From an uncultured Coriobacteriaceae bacterium (GTDB lineage Bacteria > Actinomycetota > Coriobacteriia > Coriobacteriales > QAMH01), in assembly GCA_900544245.1 (NCBI GenBank), contig UQUH01000004.1, forward strand, positions 1-63,812: a DNA stretch of 63,812 bases. The letters run 5' to 3'. The translations under genes and the position numbers were made by a program. The notes under the pieces are model-generated. The model was given only the letters and a program-made list of their open reading frames with translations. It searched no databases and was not told the DNA's origin. Shown here piece by piece: positions 1 through 8,456 of this stretch. Positions within the stretch are counted from its first letter, which is position 1. Every line of letters begins with the position of its first letter.

Positions 1-17
1 CTGCCTGTTCCAAAAAA

Positions 18-50
18 CCAGACAAAAGTGCCCCGGCAACTATTGTCTGG
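18..50. repeat. CCAGACAAAA-type palindromic repeat, copy 1
   Basis: A 33-bp imperfect palindrome whose arms read CCAGACAA and TTGTCTGG around a GC-rich centre. It lies just beyond the fabF stop codon. Near-identical copies occur at 54538-54570 and 62718-62750, and a diverged one at 39216-39248. It could fold into a hairpin and act as a terminator for fabF, but the spread of copies points to a REP-like mobile repeat. Confidence 0.8.
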
Positions 51-68
51 CCCCCCGGCGTCCGTTTT

Positions 69-1355
69 TCATTCGTAGGGACTGAAGGCGAGCGTCGCGT
101 TGTGGCCGCCAAAGCCAAGCGAGTTGGAGAGCGCGACCTTCTGCGGTACGTCCGTCAGAGCCTCGGTCACGACGTTGACGGCGCACTCGGGATCGGCCTC
201 GGCAAACCCCGTCGTCGGCGGCACGCAATCGCGGGCGACCGAAAGCGCACAGACGATGGCTTCGACCGCGCCGGCCGCACCGAGCGTGTGGCCCGTCGTG
301 CCCTTGATGGACGTCACCGGAATGCCCGCGGCAAGCTCGTCATCATCGCATAGCGCGTACAGGGCGATTGACTCGGTCTTGTCGTTTGCGGGCGTACCCG
401 TGCCGTGGGCGTTGACGTGCCCGATGTCGGCGGGCGTGAAACCACCCTCCTCGAGCGCTTGGCGCATGGAACGCACGATACCCGCGCCTTCGGGGTCGGG
501 CGCGGTCATGTGGTAGGCGTCGCCGGTAGAGCCATATCCGGTAATCTCGGCAATGGGTGTGGCACCACGTTTGAGCGCATGTTCAAGTGATTCGATGACG
601 AGCGCACCAGCGCCTTCGCCGGCGACAAAGCCCTTGCGTCGCACGTCGAAGGGAAGTGACGCCTGGGCGGGATCTTCGGCCCTGGAAAGCGCCCCGAGGT
701 TGGTGAACCCAGCGATGCATATGGGCGATACCGATTCCTCGGATCCTCCGACAAGCGCAGCATCGGCATAGCCGTGACGGATTGCACGGACAGCCTCGCC
801 GATATTATGCGCACCGGTCGCACAGGCGGTGACCACGTTGATGCACGCCCCGTGAATGCCATAGCGAATGGCGAGGTTACCGGCGGCGATGTTGCCGATC
901 ATGGTGGGGACGAACAGCGGGCTCACACGCTTGGGGCCCTTGTCGTGCAAGGTCTCGAACCCTTTCTGCAGCTCGTCGATACCGCCGATGCCCGTACCAA
1001 ACGCAATGGCCACGCGCGTGGAATCGACATCGTCCATGTTGAGCCCTGCCTGGGCCATGGCCTCGTCGGCTGCGACCATGGCGTACTGGACGAAGCGCTC
1101 GAAGCGACGAGCCTCCTTCTTGGAGAGACCGTGCTCGGTAGCATCGAAGCCACGCACCTCGCCGGCATTATGAACCTCATATTCAGATGTGTCGAAACGT
1201 TCGATGGGCGCGATACAGCATTGCTTGCCCATGACGGCATCCCACAGCGCATCCACGCCAACACCTGCCGGCGTAACGGCACCCATGCCCGTGATGACGA
1301 CACGCTGCATGCCGTCCGGGCGACGAAGGTTCATATTCTCGTTTGTCGTGCTCAT
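69..1355 (-). CDS. fabF: 3-oxoacyl-ACP synthase II (FabF)
   Basis: Condenses malonyl-ACP with a growing acyl-ACP during fatty acid elongation in the cytoplasm. The thiolase-fold signatures are intact: the nucleophile Cys178 in VVTACATGAH, a His in NAHGTGTPAND and a second His in KGTTGHTLGAAG. The length of 428 residues fits the family with a slightly long N-terminus. The chosen ATG overlaps the fabG stop as ATGA and has GGAGG eight bases upstream, so it is preferred to the internal Met at VVITGMG. It is the last gene of the acpP-fabK-fabD-fabG-fabF operon, and a palindromic repeat follows it. Confidence 0.97.
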   Translation of the reverse strand: MSTTNENMNLRRPDGMQRVVITGMGAVTPAGVGVDALWDAVMGKQCCIAPIERFDTSEYEVHNAGEVRGFDATEHGLSKKEARRFERFVQYAMVAADEAMAQAGLNMDDVDSTRVAIAFGTGIGGIDELQKGFETLHDKGPKRVSPLFVPTMIGNIAAGNLAIRYGIHGACINVVTACATGAHNIGEAVRAIRHGYADAALVGGSEESVSPICIAGFTNLGALSRAEDPAQASLPFDVRRKGFVAGEGAGALVIESLEHALKRGATPIAEITGYGSTGDAYHMTAPDPEGAGIVRSMRQALEEGGFTPADIGHVNAHGTGTPANDKTESIALYALCDDDELAAGIPVTSIKGTTGHTLGAAGAVEAIVCALSVARDCVPPTTGFAEADPECAVNVVTEALTDVPQKVALSNSLGFGGHNATLAFSPYE

Positions 1356-2113
1356 AGGGAAAGTCCTCCATCGATGCTGATTACCTGGCCGGTTATATAG
1401 GATGCGGCGGGACTCGCGAGAAACGCCACGAGAGCAGCCACGTCATCTGCCTCGCCCAATCGGCCAAGACCAATCTGGGAGGTGATGGCTTCCTTCTGCT
1501 GATCGTTGAGCGCGTCCGTCATATCGGTCGCGATGAAGCCCGGGGCAACGGCGTTGACCCTGATGTTGCGGCGAGCGAGCTCCTTGGCGAGCGACTTGGT
1601 AAGGCCGATGACACCGGCCTTGGATGCGGCGTAGTTTGCCTGCCCCGCATTGCCCGTGATACCGACGATGCTGCTCATATTGACGATGACGCCGCTGCGT
1701 TGCTTCATCATGTACTTAGACGCAGCCTTACAGCAGTTGAAAGTGCCCTTAAGGTTCACGTCGATGACGGCATCGAAGTCGTCCTCGCCCATGCGCGCGA
1801 TGAGACCGTCGCGTGTAATGCCCGCGTTGTTGACGAGCACGTCGATGCGACCGAGCTCGGTAACCGCCTGGTCCACGAGGGCCTTGGCGGCCTCCGTATC
1901 TGCCACGTTTGCCACAATGGCCAGCGTACGCACGCCATACTCGTTGGCAATCTCCTCGGCGGCAGCGCTCGTACGCTCGAAGCTCGAATCGCTCGAGCAG
2001 TTGAGGCAGACGTCATAGCCATCGGCAGCGAGCGCCCGTGCGCAGGCAAGGCCAATGCCGCGGCCTGACCCGGTGACGAGGGCGACGGGATTGCCCTGAT
2101 CGATGTTACTCAT
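1352..2113 (-). CDS. fabG: 3-oxoacyl-ACP reductase (FabG)
   Basis: NADPH-dependent reduction of 3-oxoacyl-ACP to the 3-hydroxy form. It is a classical 253-residue short-chain dehydrogenase: the Rossmann motif GSGRGIG is near residue 16, NNAG near residue 92, a Ser in the NMSSIVG segment, and the catalytic pair in YAASKAG. The C-terminal IDGGLSL is typical of FabG. It overlaps fabD by eight bases (ATGAGTAA) and fabF by four, so the three genes are almost certainly translationally coupled. Among the many short-chain dehydrogenases the exact substrate is fixed here by operon context. Confidence 0.96.
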   Translation of the reverse strand: MSNIDQGNPVALVTGSGRGIGLACARALAADGYDVCLNCSSDSSFERTSAAAEEIANEYGVRTLAIVANVADTEAAKALVDQAVTELGRIDVLVNNAGITRDGLIARMGEDDFDAVIDVNLKGTFNCCKAASKYMMKQRSGVIVNMSSIVGITGNAGQANYAASKAGVIGLTKSLAKELARRNIRVNAVAPGFIATDMTDALNDQQKEAITSQIGLGRLGEADDVAALVAFLASPAASYITGQVISIDGGLSL

Positions 2114-3074
2114 CGCTTTCCCTCCACGATTCTTCGAGCTCCTCGAAGCTCGGCCTATCTTGCACGCAAGCGCGCGTTGCCTCCTTGTCGATGCGACGAA
2201 CCAGGCCGCTCAGCACACCGCCGAAGCCGACCTCGATGAAGGTGCTCGCATCCTGCTCGCGAAGCGCCTCGACGCTCTGCTGGAAGCGCACGGGATGCGT
2301 GAGGTGGTCGACCAGGCGCTGACGCACGGTTGCCGTATCGAGCGGCGTGGCGTCGGTGTTACAGATGACCGGGATGACCGGCTCCTTGAAGTCGACGGTC
2401 GCGAGATACTCCGCAAACGGCTCGCACGCCGTCTGCATGAGCGGACTGTGAAATGCTCCTTGCGTCGCCAGGCGGCTCAGCTTGCCACCCTGCTCCTTCC
2501 AGGCTTCCTCCGCACACTCGATTGCGGGCACGGTGCCGGCCACGACGATCTGGCCCGGGCAATTGAAGTTCGCAGGTGCGAGCACGTCACCCTGGGCGCA
2601 TTGCTCGCACAGCGCCATGACGCTCTCCTCGTCGGCCTTGAGCAGCGCGGTCATCGCACCCGGATTCGAGCGCGCCGCCTCGTCCATGACGCGCGAGCGC
2701 ACGTCGATGAGACGAAAGGCCTCCTCGTCAGTGAGCATATCGGCCAGGGCGAGCGCGCTGATCTGCCCAAGCGAGAAGCCGAGCAGCGCATCGGGCCGGA
2801 TGCCGCGCGCCATGAGGGCGCGGCCGATGCCGATGGAAAGCGCGGCGATGGCGACCTGCGCGTTGCGCGTCTCGTTGAGCTGCGCTTGTGCCTCGTCGCC
2901 TTCGCTGTTGATGAGCGCCGCTATGTCGCGGTCGAACACGTCGGATGCGCACTCGAGCGCGGCTTTCACCTCGGGAATGCCAAAGAGCGAAACGCCCATG
3001 CCGGGCTTTTGCGACCCCTGGCCCGAGGCCATGAAGACCGTGCGGACCGGTCCGATTCCTTCAAGTTGAGCCAT
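2106..3074 (-). CDS. fabD: Malonyl-CoA:ACP transacylase (FabD)
   Basis: Transfers malonyl from CoA to ACP to supply elongation units. The protein has 322 residues when started at MAQLEGIG. That Met follows GGAAGA by nine bases and avoids the overlap with fabK that the longer reading would need. Seen motifs are GQGSQ near residue 18, the nucleophile Ser101 in GFSLGQ, and the catalytic His in GAFHSPLM. The usual nucleophile elbow is GHSLG, so the His-to-Phe change next to Ser101 is a mild oddity. Position and length leave little doubt about function. Confidence 0.94.
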   Translation of the reverse strand: MAQLEGIGPVRTVFMASGQGSQKPGMGVSLFGIPEVKAALECASDVFDRDIAALINSEGDEAQAQLNETRNAQVAIAALSIGIGRALMARGIRPDALLGFSLGQISALALADMLTDEEAFRLIDVRSRVMDEAARSNPGAMTALLKADEESVMALCEQCAQGDVLAPANFNCPGQIVVAGTVPAIECAEEAWKEQGGKLSRLATQGAFHSPLMQTACEPFAEYLATVDFKEPVIPVICNTDATPLDTATVRQRLVDHLTHPVRFQQSVEALREQDASTFIEVGFGGVLSGLVRRIDKEATRACVQDRPSFEELEESWRESDE

Positions 3075-3087
3075 AGCTTCAGTCTTC

Positions 3088-4071
3088 CTATGCGTCGGCG
3101 TCTTCCAGGCAGCGGCCCTGACGGGCGTTGAGCTCGGCCATGGTGGCGAGGTCAAGCGCACCGAGCGCCTCGGCCTCGGCCATGAGCTCGGCGATGAGCT
3201 CCTTGGCCGTCCCGCGCTTCTTCACGAGCGCGGCAACCTGACCGGCGAGGATGGAGCCGTTCTCCATATCGCCCTCGACTGCACGTTTGAGCGAACCTGC
3301 ATACATGCCCTCGAGATCGTCGGGGCTACTCGCCTCCATCTCGCGCTTGCGGCAGGCACGTGCGAACTTGTTCTTGAGCCCTCGCACGGGATGACCTGTG
3401 CCGCGACCCGTCACGATCGTGTCGGAATCCTTGGCGCCGAGCACCTTCTCCTTCCACGGATCGCACACGGTGCACTCGTCGATGGTGAGGAAGCGCGTGC
3501 CCATCTGCACGCCCTCGGCACCCAACGCGAAGGCTGCGCAGATGCCGCGACCGTCGGCGATGCCGCCAGCGGCGATGACGGGGATGGAAACGGCCTCGCG
3601 CACGCTGGGTACGAGCGCCATGGTGGTGAGCTCGCCGACGTGACCGCCGGATTCGGTGCCCTCGGCGACCACGGCATCGACGCCAAGGCGCTCCATGCGC
3701 CTGGCCTGCGCCGTGGTGGCGATGACGGGAATGACCTTGATGCCGGCCTCGCGCCACATGGGCAGGTACTCGGTCGGGCTGCCGGCGCCTGTGGTGACGA
3801 CCTTGACGCCGAGCTCGACGACGAGCTTGGCGATCTCGGGCGTGAGCGGGTCCATGAGCATGATGTTGCAGCCGAAGGGCTTATCGGTCTGCGCCTTGGC
3901 CTGCTTGACCTGCTCGGCAATCCAATCGAGCTTGGCACCGCCACAGGCGATGATACCCAGGCCGCCGGCCTCGCTGACCGCCGCGGCAAGCGAGGCATCC
4001 GCAACGCGGGCCATGCCACCTTGGATGATGGGAGCCTCGATGCCCAGGAGTTCGGTTACTCTCGTTTTCAT
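3088..4071 (-). CDS. fabK: Enoyl-ACP reductase, FMN type (FabK)
   Basis: Catalyses the last reduction of each elongation cycle, enoyl-ACP to acyl-ACP, using FMN and NAD(P)H. The 327-residue TIM-barrel protein belongs to the nitronate monooxygenase/FabK family: it starts KTRVTELLGIEAPIIQGGMA, and has AAGGIADGRG and GVQMGTRFL for phosphate and flavin binding. No FabI or FabL is present in the window. Organisms relying on FabK are intrinsically insensitive to triclosan (family knowledge). It sits 13 bases upstream of fabD and 13 bases downstream of acpP. Confidence 0.93.
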   Translation of the reverse strand: MKTRVTELLGIEAPIIQGGMARVADASLAAAVSEAGGLGIIACGGAKLDWIAEQVKQAKAQTDKPFGCNIMLMDPLTPEIAKLVVELGVKVVTTGAGSPTEYLPMWREAGIKVIPVIATTAQARRMERLGVDAVVAEGTESGGHVGELTTMALVPSVREAVSIPVIAAGGIADGRGICAAFALGAEGVQMGTRFLTIDECTVCDPWKEKVLGAKDSDTIVTGRGTGHPVRGLKNKFARACRKREMEASSPDDLEGMYAGSLKRAVEGDMENGSILAGQVAALVKKRGTAKELIAELMAEAEALGALDLATMAELNARQGRCLEDADA

Positions 4072-4084
4072 GAAGCGCTTCGAC

Positions 4085-4306
4085 CTACTTCAGGGAGTCG
4101 ATGTGCTCGACGATGTCGCCAATGGTCACGAGATCGGTCGGCTCGCCGAAATCGACCTCGCACTGGTCCTCGATGTCGCAGATGAGCTCGACCATGTCGA
4201 GGGAGTCGATGCCCAGGTCCTCGATGACGGCATCTTCGGTGATGGCTTCCGGATCGAGGTCCTGGTTCTCGACCAGCACGTCGCGGACGATGTCGATAGT
4301 TGCCAT
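4085..4306 (-). CDS. acpP: Acyl carrier protein (AcpP)
   Basis: A 73-residue acidic carrier that holds fatty acyl chains on a phosphopantetheine arm. The attachment site is Ser35 in the hallmark DSLDMVEL. I start at MATIDIVRD, which follows AAAGGA by six bases; the longer reading adds residues with no family counterpart. It is the first gene of the fab operon. The 193-bp gap to the divergent fabH must hold both promoters. A TACAAT hexamer on the minus strand near 4350 is a possible -10 box, but I see no convincing -35 and no clear FapR-like palindrome. Confidence 0.96.
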   Translation of the reverse strand: MATIDIVRDVLVENQDLDPEAITEDAVIEDLGIDSLDMVELICDIEDQCEVDFGEPTDLVTIGDIVEHIDSLK

Positions 4307-4499
4307 GATGGTTCCTTTCGCGGTGTCTAACTTATGAGCGCGATTATTGTAGACGAAGATTTTATGAGTGAGCCACGATGCAAAATCTTGCGCAAACATT
4401 GGAAGCGAAGGCATATTTCGACGGAATTACTCTAAGATAGTCGGGCGTCAGCCCACCCGGACAGGCGAAGGCGACGACCGACCAACAAGGAGAAATGCC

Positions 4500-5573
4500 A
4501 TGGGATGCAAGATCGTCGGACACGGAAAGGCCCAACCGGAGCTCGTCGTGAGCAACGATGACCTGGCAAACATCGTCGACACGAGCGATGAATGGATCGT
4601 CGAGCGCACCGGCATCCACAACCGTCGCATCGCGGTTGACGAGTCCACCACCGATCTCGGAGTCCAGGCTGCACAAGCCGCCCTCGAAAACGCGGGCGTC
4701 GCGGCCGGAGATATCGACCTCATCGTCTGCATGACCATCTCCGGGGACGTCATCGTGCCGTCCCAGGCAGCGCTCATCAAGGCGCAACTGGGCGCCGAGC
4801 ATGCCATCGCATTCGACCTCAACGCCGCGTGTAGCGGGTGCATCTACGGCATCGACGTTGCCTCCACCATGATCGAGGCCTCCGTCGCCAGCGAGGGCGG
4901 AAGCGGCATCGGCCACAAGCGCAACGCCATGCGCCGCGCGCTGGTCGTGGGTGCGGAACGGCTTTCGCGCATCACCGACTGGACCGATCGCGCCACCTGC
5001 GTGCTCTTTGGCGATGGAGCCGGCGCCGTGGTGCTCGAGTGGGATGAGAGCGCGCCGGGCACTCTGGCGAGCTTCCTCAAAAACACCGATGATGACACCC
5101 TATGTCTGACCGTCGATGCGAACCACGACATGAGCACGTTTCCCTTTGAGGAGAACGTCGGCAACGTGGGCGTGGGCGAGATCATGAACATCGAGACCGA
5201 CGAGGGTGGCTTTGCCGAGCATGCCGCCTTCATCCGCATGCACGGCCAGCGCGTCTTCAAGTTCGCCACCGCCGCCATCGTTGAGGCTGCACGCGAGGTG
5301 TGCGAGCGTGCGGGCGTGTCGATGGATGAGGTGAGCTGCATCGTGCCGCACCAGGCAAACGACCGCATCATCCGCTTTGCCGCCAAGAAGCTGGGTGTTC
5401 CCTACGAGCGTTGGCAGGTCTCCATCGCCGAGGCAGGCAACACGAGTGCGTCGAGCGTGCTCATGGCACTTTCCGACGCCTACGACGAAGGCCGCATCCA
5501 GCCGGGCGACAAGGTGATGTGCGTGGGCTTTGGCGGCGGACTCACGAGCGGCGCGCTGCTGTTCGAGGCGTAG
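4500..5573 (+). CDS. fabH: 3-oxoacyl-ACP synthase III (FabH)
   Basis: Starts fatty acid synthesis by condensing an acyl-CoA primer with malonyl-ACP. The triad is visible: Cys111 in LNAACSGCIYG, His in VPHQANDRI and Asn in EAGNTSASS. At 357 residues it is longer than the usual 317-335, with extra residues around 130 and 200. The ATG is preceded by AAGGAG at a normal distance. It faces away from the rest of the fab genes, so initiation may be regulated separately from elongation. The next gene downstream belongs to an unrelated island. Confidence 0.95.
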   Translation: MGCKIVGHGKAQPELVVSNDDLANIVDTSDEWIVERTGIHNRRIAVDESTTDLGVQAAQAALENAGVAAGDIDLIVCMTISGDVIVPSQAALIKAQLGAEHAIAFDLNAACSGCIYGIDVASTMIEASVASEGGSGIGHKRNAMRRALVVGAERLSRITDWTDRATCVLFGDGAGAVVLEWDESAPGTLASFLKNTDDDTLCLTVDANHDMSTFPFEENVGNVGVGEIMNIETDEGGFAEHAAFIRMHGQRVFKFATAAIVEAAREVCERAGVSMDEVSCIVPHQANDRIIRFAAKKLGVPYERWQVSIAEAGNTSASSVLMALSDAYDEGRIQPGDKVMCVGFGGGLTSGALLFEA

Positions 5574-5636
5574 AGGGCGCAAGGCGGAAAATCGGTAATG
5601 GTAACCGCGGATTTTCGGTAATATGGCGATTAGGCC

Positions 5637-5696
5637 ACTATTCGCCGCATGATTTGCGGTGATTATGTTGCTATTCGCCGCATCGCCCGGTAGAAT
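5637..5696 (+). promoter_or_regulatory. Promoter of the fic gene with two direct-repeat operator candidates
   Basis: TTGCTA (5668-5673), a 17-bp spacer and TAGAAT (5691-5696) form a strong sigma-70-like promoter. Its predicted start is at or within a base of the fic ATG at 5703, and no ribosome binding site precedes that ATG, so the mRNA is probably leaderless. A 13-bp direct repeat, CTATTCGCCGCAT, occurs at 5638-5650 and again at 5671-5683 across the -35 box, 33 bp apart. This is a plausible operator for the C-terminal winged helix of the Fic protein. Confidence 0.6.
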
Positions 5697-5702
5697 CGTC
5701 GT

Positions 5703-6827
5703 ATGTACATATACGAGGGACAAAACTGGATTGATTTCAGCTGGGACGAGAAGGTCGTCACGCCCCTGCTCTCCGACGTGCGCTTCTTGCAGGGATCCTT
5801 CCTGGTCCGCATCGATTCGCTGGGGTTCGAGGTAAACTCGCAGCTCGAGGTCGATGCCGTCTCGAACGAAGTCATTGCCTCATCGCAAATCGAGGGCGTG
5901 AGGCTTGACGCAGACGAGGTGCGCTCATCGGTCGCCCGAAACCTGGGAATCACGCACCTTGAGTCGCCAGACGAAACGCCTGCGGTCGACGGAGCGGTCT
6001 CGATCATAATCGACGCAACGCAAAACCACGCGGAGCCCCTGACGCGGGAACGCCTTTGCGCTTGGCATAGCGCATTGTTCCCGACCGGGTACAGCAGTCC
6101 ATACAAGATAGATGTCGGGACATATCGCAAGGGCGCCATGAGCGTGGTGAGCGGACCGGTGGGACACGAGAAGACGCACTACGAGGCTCCATCTTCCGAT
6201 CAGGTTCCCGCGCTCATGAACGAATTCCTCGTCTGGTTCAACGACGTCGAGATGGAGCAGCTCATCAAGGCGGCTATCGCGCACCTGTGGTTCCTGACGA
6301 TCCACCCCTTTGATGACGGGAACGGGCGCATAGCTCGCGCAATCACCGAGATGATGCTTGCGCGTTCGGATAACAGCCCCCGCAGGTACTACAGCATGGC
6401 ATCGTATATCCTTGCGCATCGAAAAGACTATTACAGCGCAATCGAGCAGGCGGAGAAGGGAACAAGCGACGTAACCGAATGGATCGCCTGGTTCTTGAGC
6501 GCACTACAAGGCGCCATCGAAGAAAGCGACGTGGCCGTGTCGGGCGTCCTGCATCGCGAGGCGTGGTGGCAGGGAGTAGCCGACGTCCAGCTCAACGAAC
6601 GACAGAGGAAGATGCTCCAGCTTCTCCTAGGTGACTTCGAGGGAAAGCTCACGTCCGGCAAGTGGGCGAAAATCTGCAAGGTCTCGAGTGACACGGCGCT
6701 GCGCGACATCAACGACCTAATCGCGAAGGACCTGCTCAGGCGCGATGAAAGTGCCGGTGGTAGGAGCACGAGCTACGTGTTGGTTATGGGTGACGAGATG
6801 AAGGGCTCATCATGCAGCGGTCTATGA
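5703..6827 (+). CDS. Fic family protein with DUF4172-like N-terminus and winged-helix C-terminus
   Basis: Fic domains transfer AMP or another nucleotide part to target proteins. The core motif HPFDDGNGR begins at His201 and is complete. An inhibitory-helix motif of the S-x3-E-G type lies upstream at Ser60-Gly65 (SSQIEG), which marks a self-inhibited class II Fic protein. Residues 1-60 match the DUF4172 style of N-terminus, and the last 90 residues look like a winged helix (KWAKICKVSSDTALRDINDL). It heads a four-gene run with a restriction enzyme, a methyltransferase and a DUF4238 protein, and overlaps the next gene by 16 bases. Its target is unknown; autoregulation is inferred from the promoter repeats. 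Confidence 0.9.
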   Translation: MYIYEGQNWIDFSWDEKVVTPLLSDVRFLQGSFLVRIDSLGFEVNSQLEVDAVSNEVIASSQIEGVRLDADEVRSSVARNLGITHLESPDETPAVDGAVSIIIDATQNHAEPLTRERLCAWHSALFPTGYSSPYKIDVGTYRKGAMSVVSGPVGHEKTHYEAPSSDQVPALMNEFLVWFNDVEMEQLIKAAIAHLWFLTIHPFDDGNGRIARAITEMMLARSDNSPRRYYSMASYILAHRKDYYSAIEQAEKGTSDVTEWIAWFLSALQGAIEESDVAVSGVLHREAWWQGVADVQLNERQRKMLQLLLGDFEGKLTSGKWAKICKVSSDTALRDINDLIAKDLLRRDESAGGRSTSYVLVMGDEMKGSSCSGL

Positions 6828-8308
6828 ACGTCGACATATCGACAAACGAGCTCGAGTATGCGCCTATCGATTTTGATGACCCGCAGGCACTCCTCGAACA
6901 CGCAAAGAAACTTGAGGGGCACACGTTCCGTGAGGTTTTGGACCTTGGAATTACCCCCGATGGACCCGCTGCAGGAAAGACCGACTATAACGATGCCTCT
7001 TTCAAAGGAGGTATGGGCACGCTCATCGAGGAGCGGTACTTCGGTTACCACGCCAATAGCGATGCGCATGCCGACTTTGCCGACGCTGGCGTAGAGCTGA
7101 AAACTACCTGCTATGACGTCAAAAACGATGGCAGCATTCGAGCCGGCGAGCGTCTGGTCCTCGGCATGATTGCTTTCAATGAAAGCATTGAGCGCGCTTT
7201 CGACGAGTCGCACATGTGGGAAAAGGGCGGAAACATTCTGCTCATTTATTACAAGCGCGACAAGACAGTCGATAAATACGACCAGAGAATCGAGTACGTC
7301 ACACTCTTCACTCCTCCCGATGAAGACCTCGCAATCATCCGCGAGGACTACAACACCATCCAAGAATACGTAATGGATGGAAGAGCAGATGAGCTATCTG
7401 AATCGATGACTCATTACTTGGGAGCATGCACAAAAGGCGCGACGGCCGAGAAAAGCATGCGTGACCAAACCGTGTATGCACCGGGAAAGAAAGCGAGAGG
7501 TCGAGCCTGGTGCTATAAGAACAGTTACATGAATGTCGTTCTCAACGACTACATCATCGGCCAAAGAAGCAGCGAATCCATCATCAAGAATTCGGAACAG
7601 CTATCCACCCACTCCTTTGAAGAGCATGTCATATCGCTCATCGAACCTTTTGTTGGAATGACCGACAGAGAGATTTGCGACAAGCTTGGCCTCGCCTACA
7701 CAGGTAATAAGGCTCAATGGACCACAATTGTTTATCACATGCTCGGGCTGCATGACAATCGCGCAGACGAGTTCGAGAAGGCAAACATTAGTGTCCGAAC
7801 AGTGCGCGTTGAGGAGCGGGGCAGTATCGTACAGAGTCTTTCCCTCGATACCTTCTCCTTTATCGACCTCATGACTGAGGAATGGGAAACCGCCCCGCTT
7901 CATGAATACTTCGAAGAAACCAGATTTCTATTCGTTGCATTTCAGAAAGAAGGCGAAAGCCTGAGACTTAGAGGAGCAACATTTTGGAGCATGCCACGAA
8001 AGGATATCGACGGTCCTCTTCGCTCATGTTGGCAAGCTACCAAAGACGTAATCAGTAATGGGGTTTCGATTGTTGAGGTGCCTAGAGGCGAAAGGACTCG
8101 TTTCGAAAACAATCTCCCCAGCAAAACCGAGAATCCCGTTGCGCACGTTAGACCGCATACGTCGAAGGCAGCTTATCGACTCGAAGACGGTCGAATCGTT
8201 GGGGACATCGAGCATCATGCCGACGAGTTGCCCGATGGTCGCGCTATGACGAAGCAGAGCTTCTGGCTGAATAATGACTATATTTATGAAATCGTGCGGG
8301 ATATTTAG
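6812..8308 (+). CDS. Type II restriction endonuclease, Sau3AI/MutH family
   Basis: Predicted to cut unmethylated GATC sites. The N-terminal half carries the MutH catalytic set with exact spacing relative to E. coli MutH (E56, D70, E77, K79): Glu74, Asp88, Glu95 and Lys97, the last two in GVELKTT. The length of 498 residues is close to Sau3AI, which has a catalytic MutH-like half and a C-terminal allosteric half. The start has AAGGG six bases upstream; a second ATG at 6824 overlaps the fic stop as ATGA. A cognate C5 methyltransferase follows. Site specificity is inferred from family membership. Confidence 0.88.
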   Translation: MQRSMNVDISTNELEYAPIDFDDPQALLEHAKKLEGHTFREVLDLGITPDGPAAGKTDYNDASFKGGMGTLIEERYFGYHANSDAHADFADAGVELKTTCYDVKNDGSIRAGERLVLGMIAFNESIERAFDESHMWEKGGNILLIYYKRDKTVDKYDQRIEYVTLFTPPDEDLAIIREDYNTIQEYVMDGRADELSESMTHYLGACTKGATAEKSMRDQTVYAPGKKARGRAWCYKNSYMNVVLNDYIIGQRSSESIIKNSEQLSTHSFEEHVISLIEPFVGMTDREICDKLGLAYTGNKAQWTTIVYHMLGLHDNRADEFEKANISVRTVRVEERGSIVQSLSLDTFSFIDLMTEEWETAPLHEYFEETRFLFVAFQKEGESLRLRGATFWSMPRKDIDGPLRSCWQATKDVISNGVSIVEVPRGERTRFENNLPSKTENPVAHVRPHTSKAAYRLEDGRIVGDIEHHADELPDGRAMTKQSFWLNNDYIYEIVRDI

Positions 8309-8331
8309 CATGTTCTCATCTGAGAAACCTA

Positions 8332-8349
8332 GATCTTTTGTCACCGATC
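8332..8349. other. Two GATC sites in the gap between restriction and methyltransferase genes
   Basis: The 148-bp gap holds GATC at 8332-8335 and 8346-8349 and is AT-rich, and nothing else is recognisable in it. If the system recognises GATC, methylation of these sites could feed back on methyltransferase expression. This is only an inference, as GATC is a common tetramer. Confidence 0.25.
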
Positions 8350-8456
8350 ATCTACAATAGACACCACTCTGTGCGGCACGTCCCCACGACAATCACGTGT
8401 CACACCTATAAACAAGAATATGCGTCCAAGGCTTTCAGAATGCGAAGGAGCACCCT

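Noticed and set aside
4362..4916. Minus-strand frame upstream of acpP
   Set aside because: It is antisense to fabH and has no start signal or motif.
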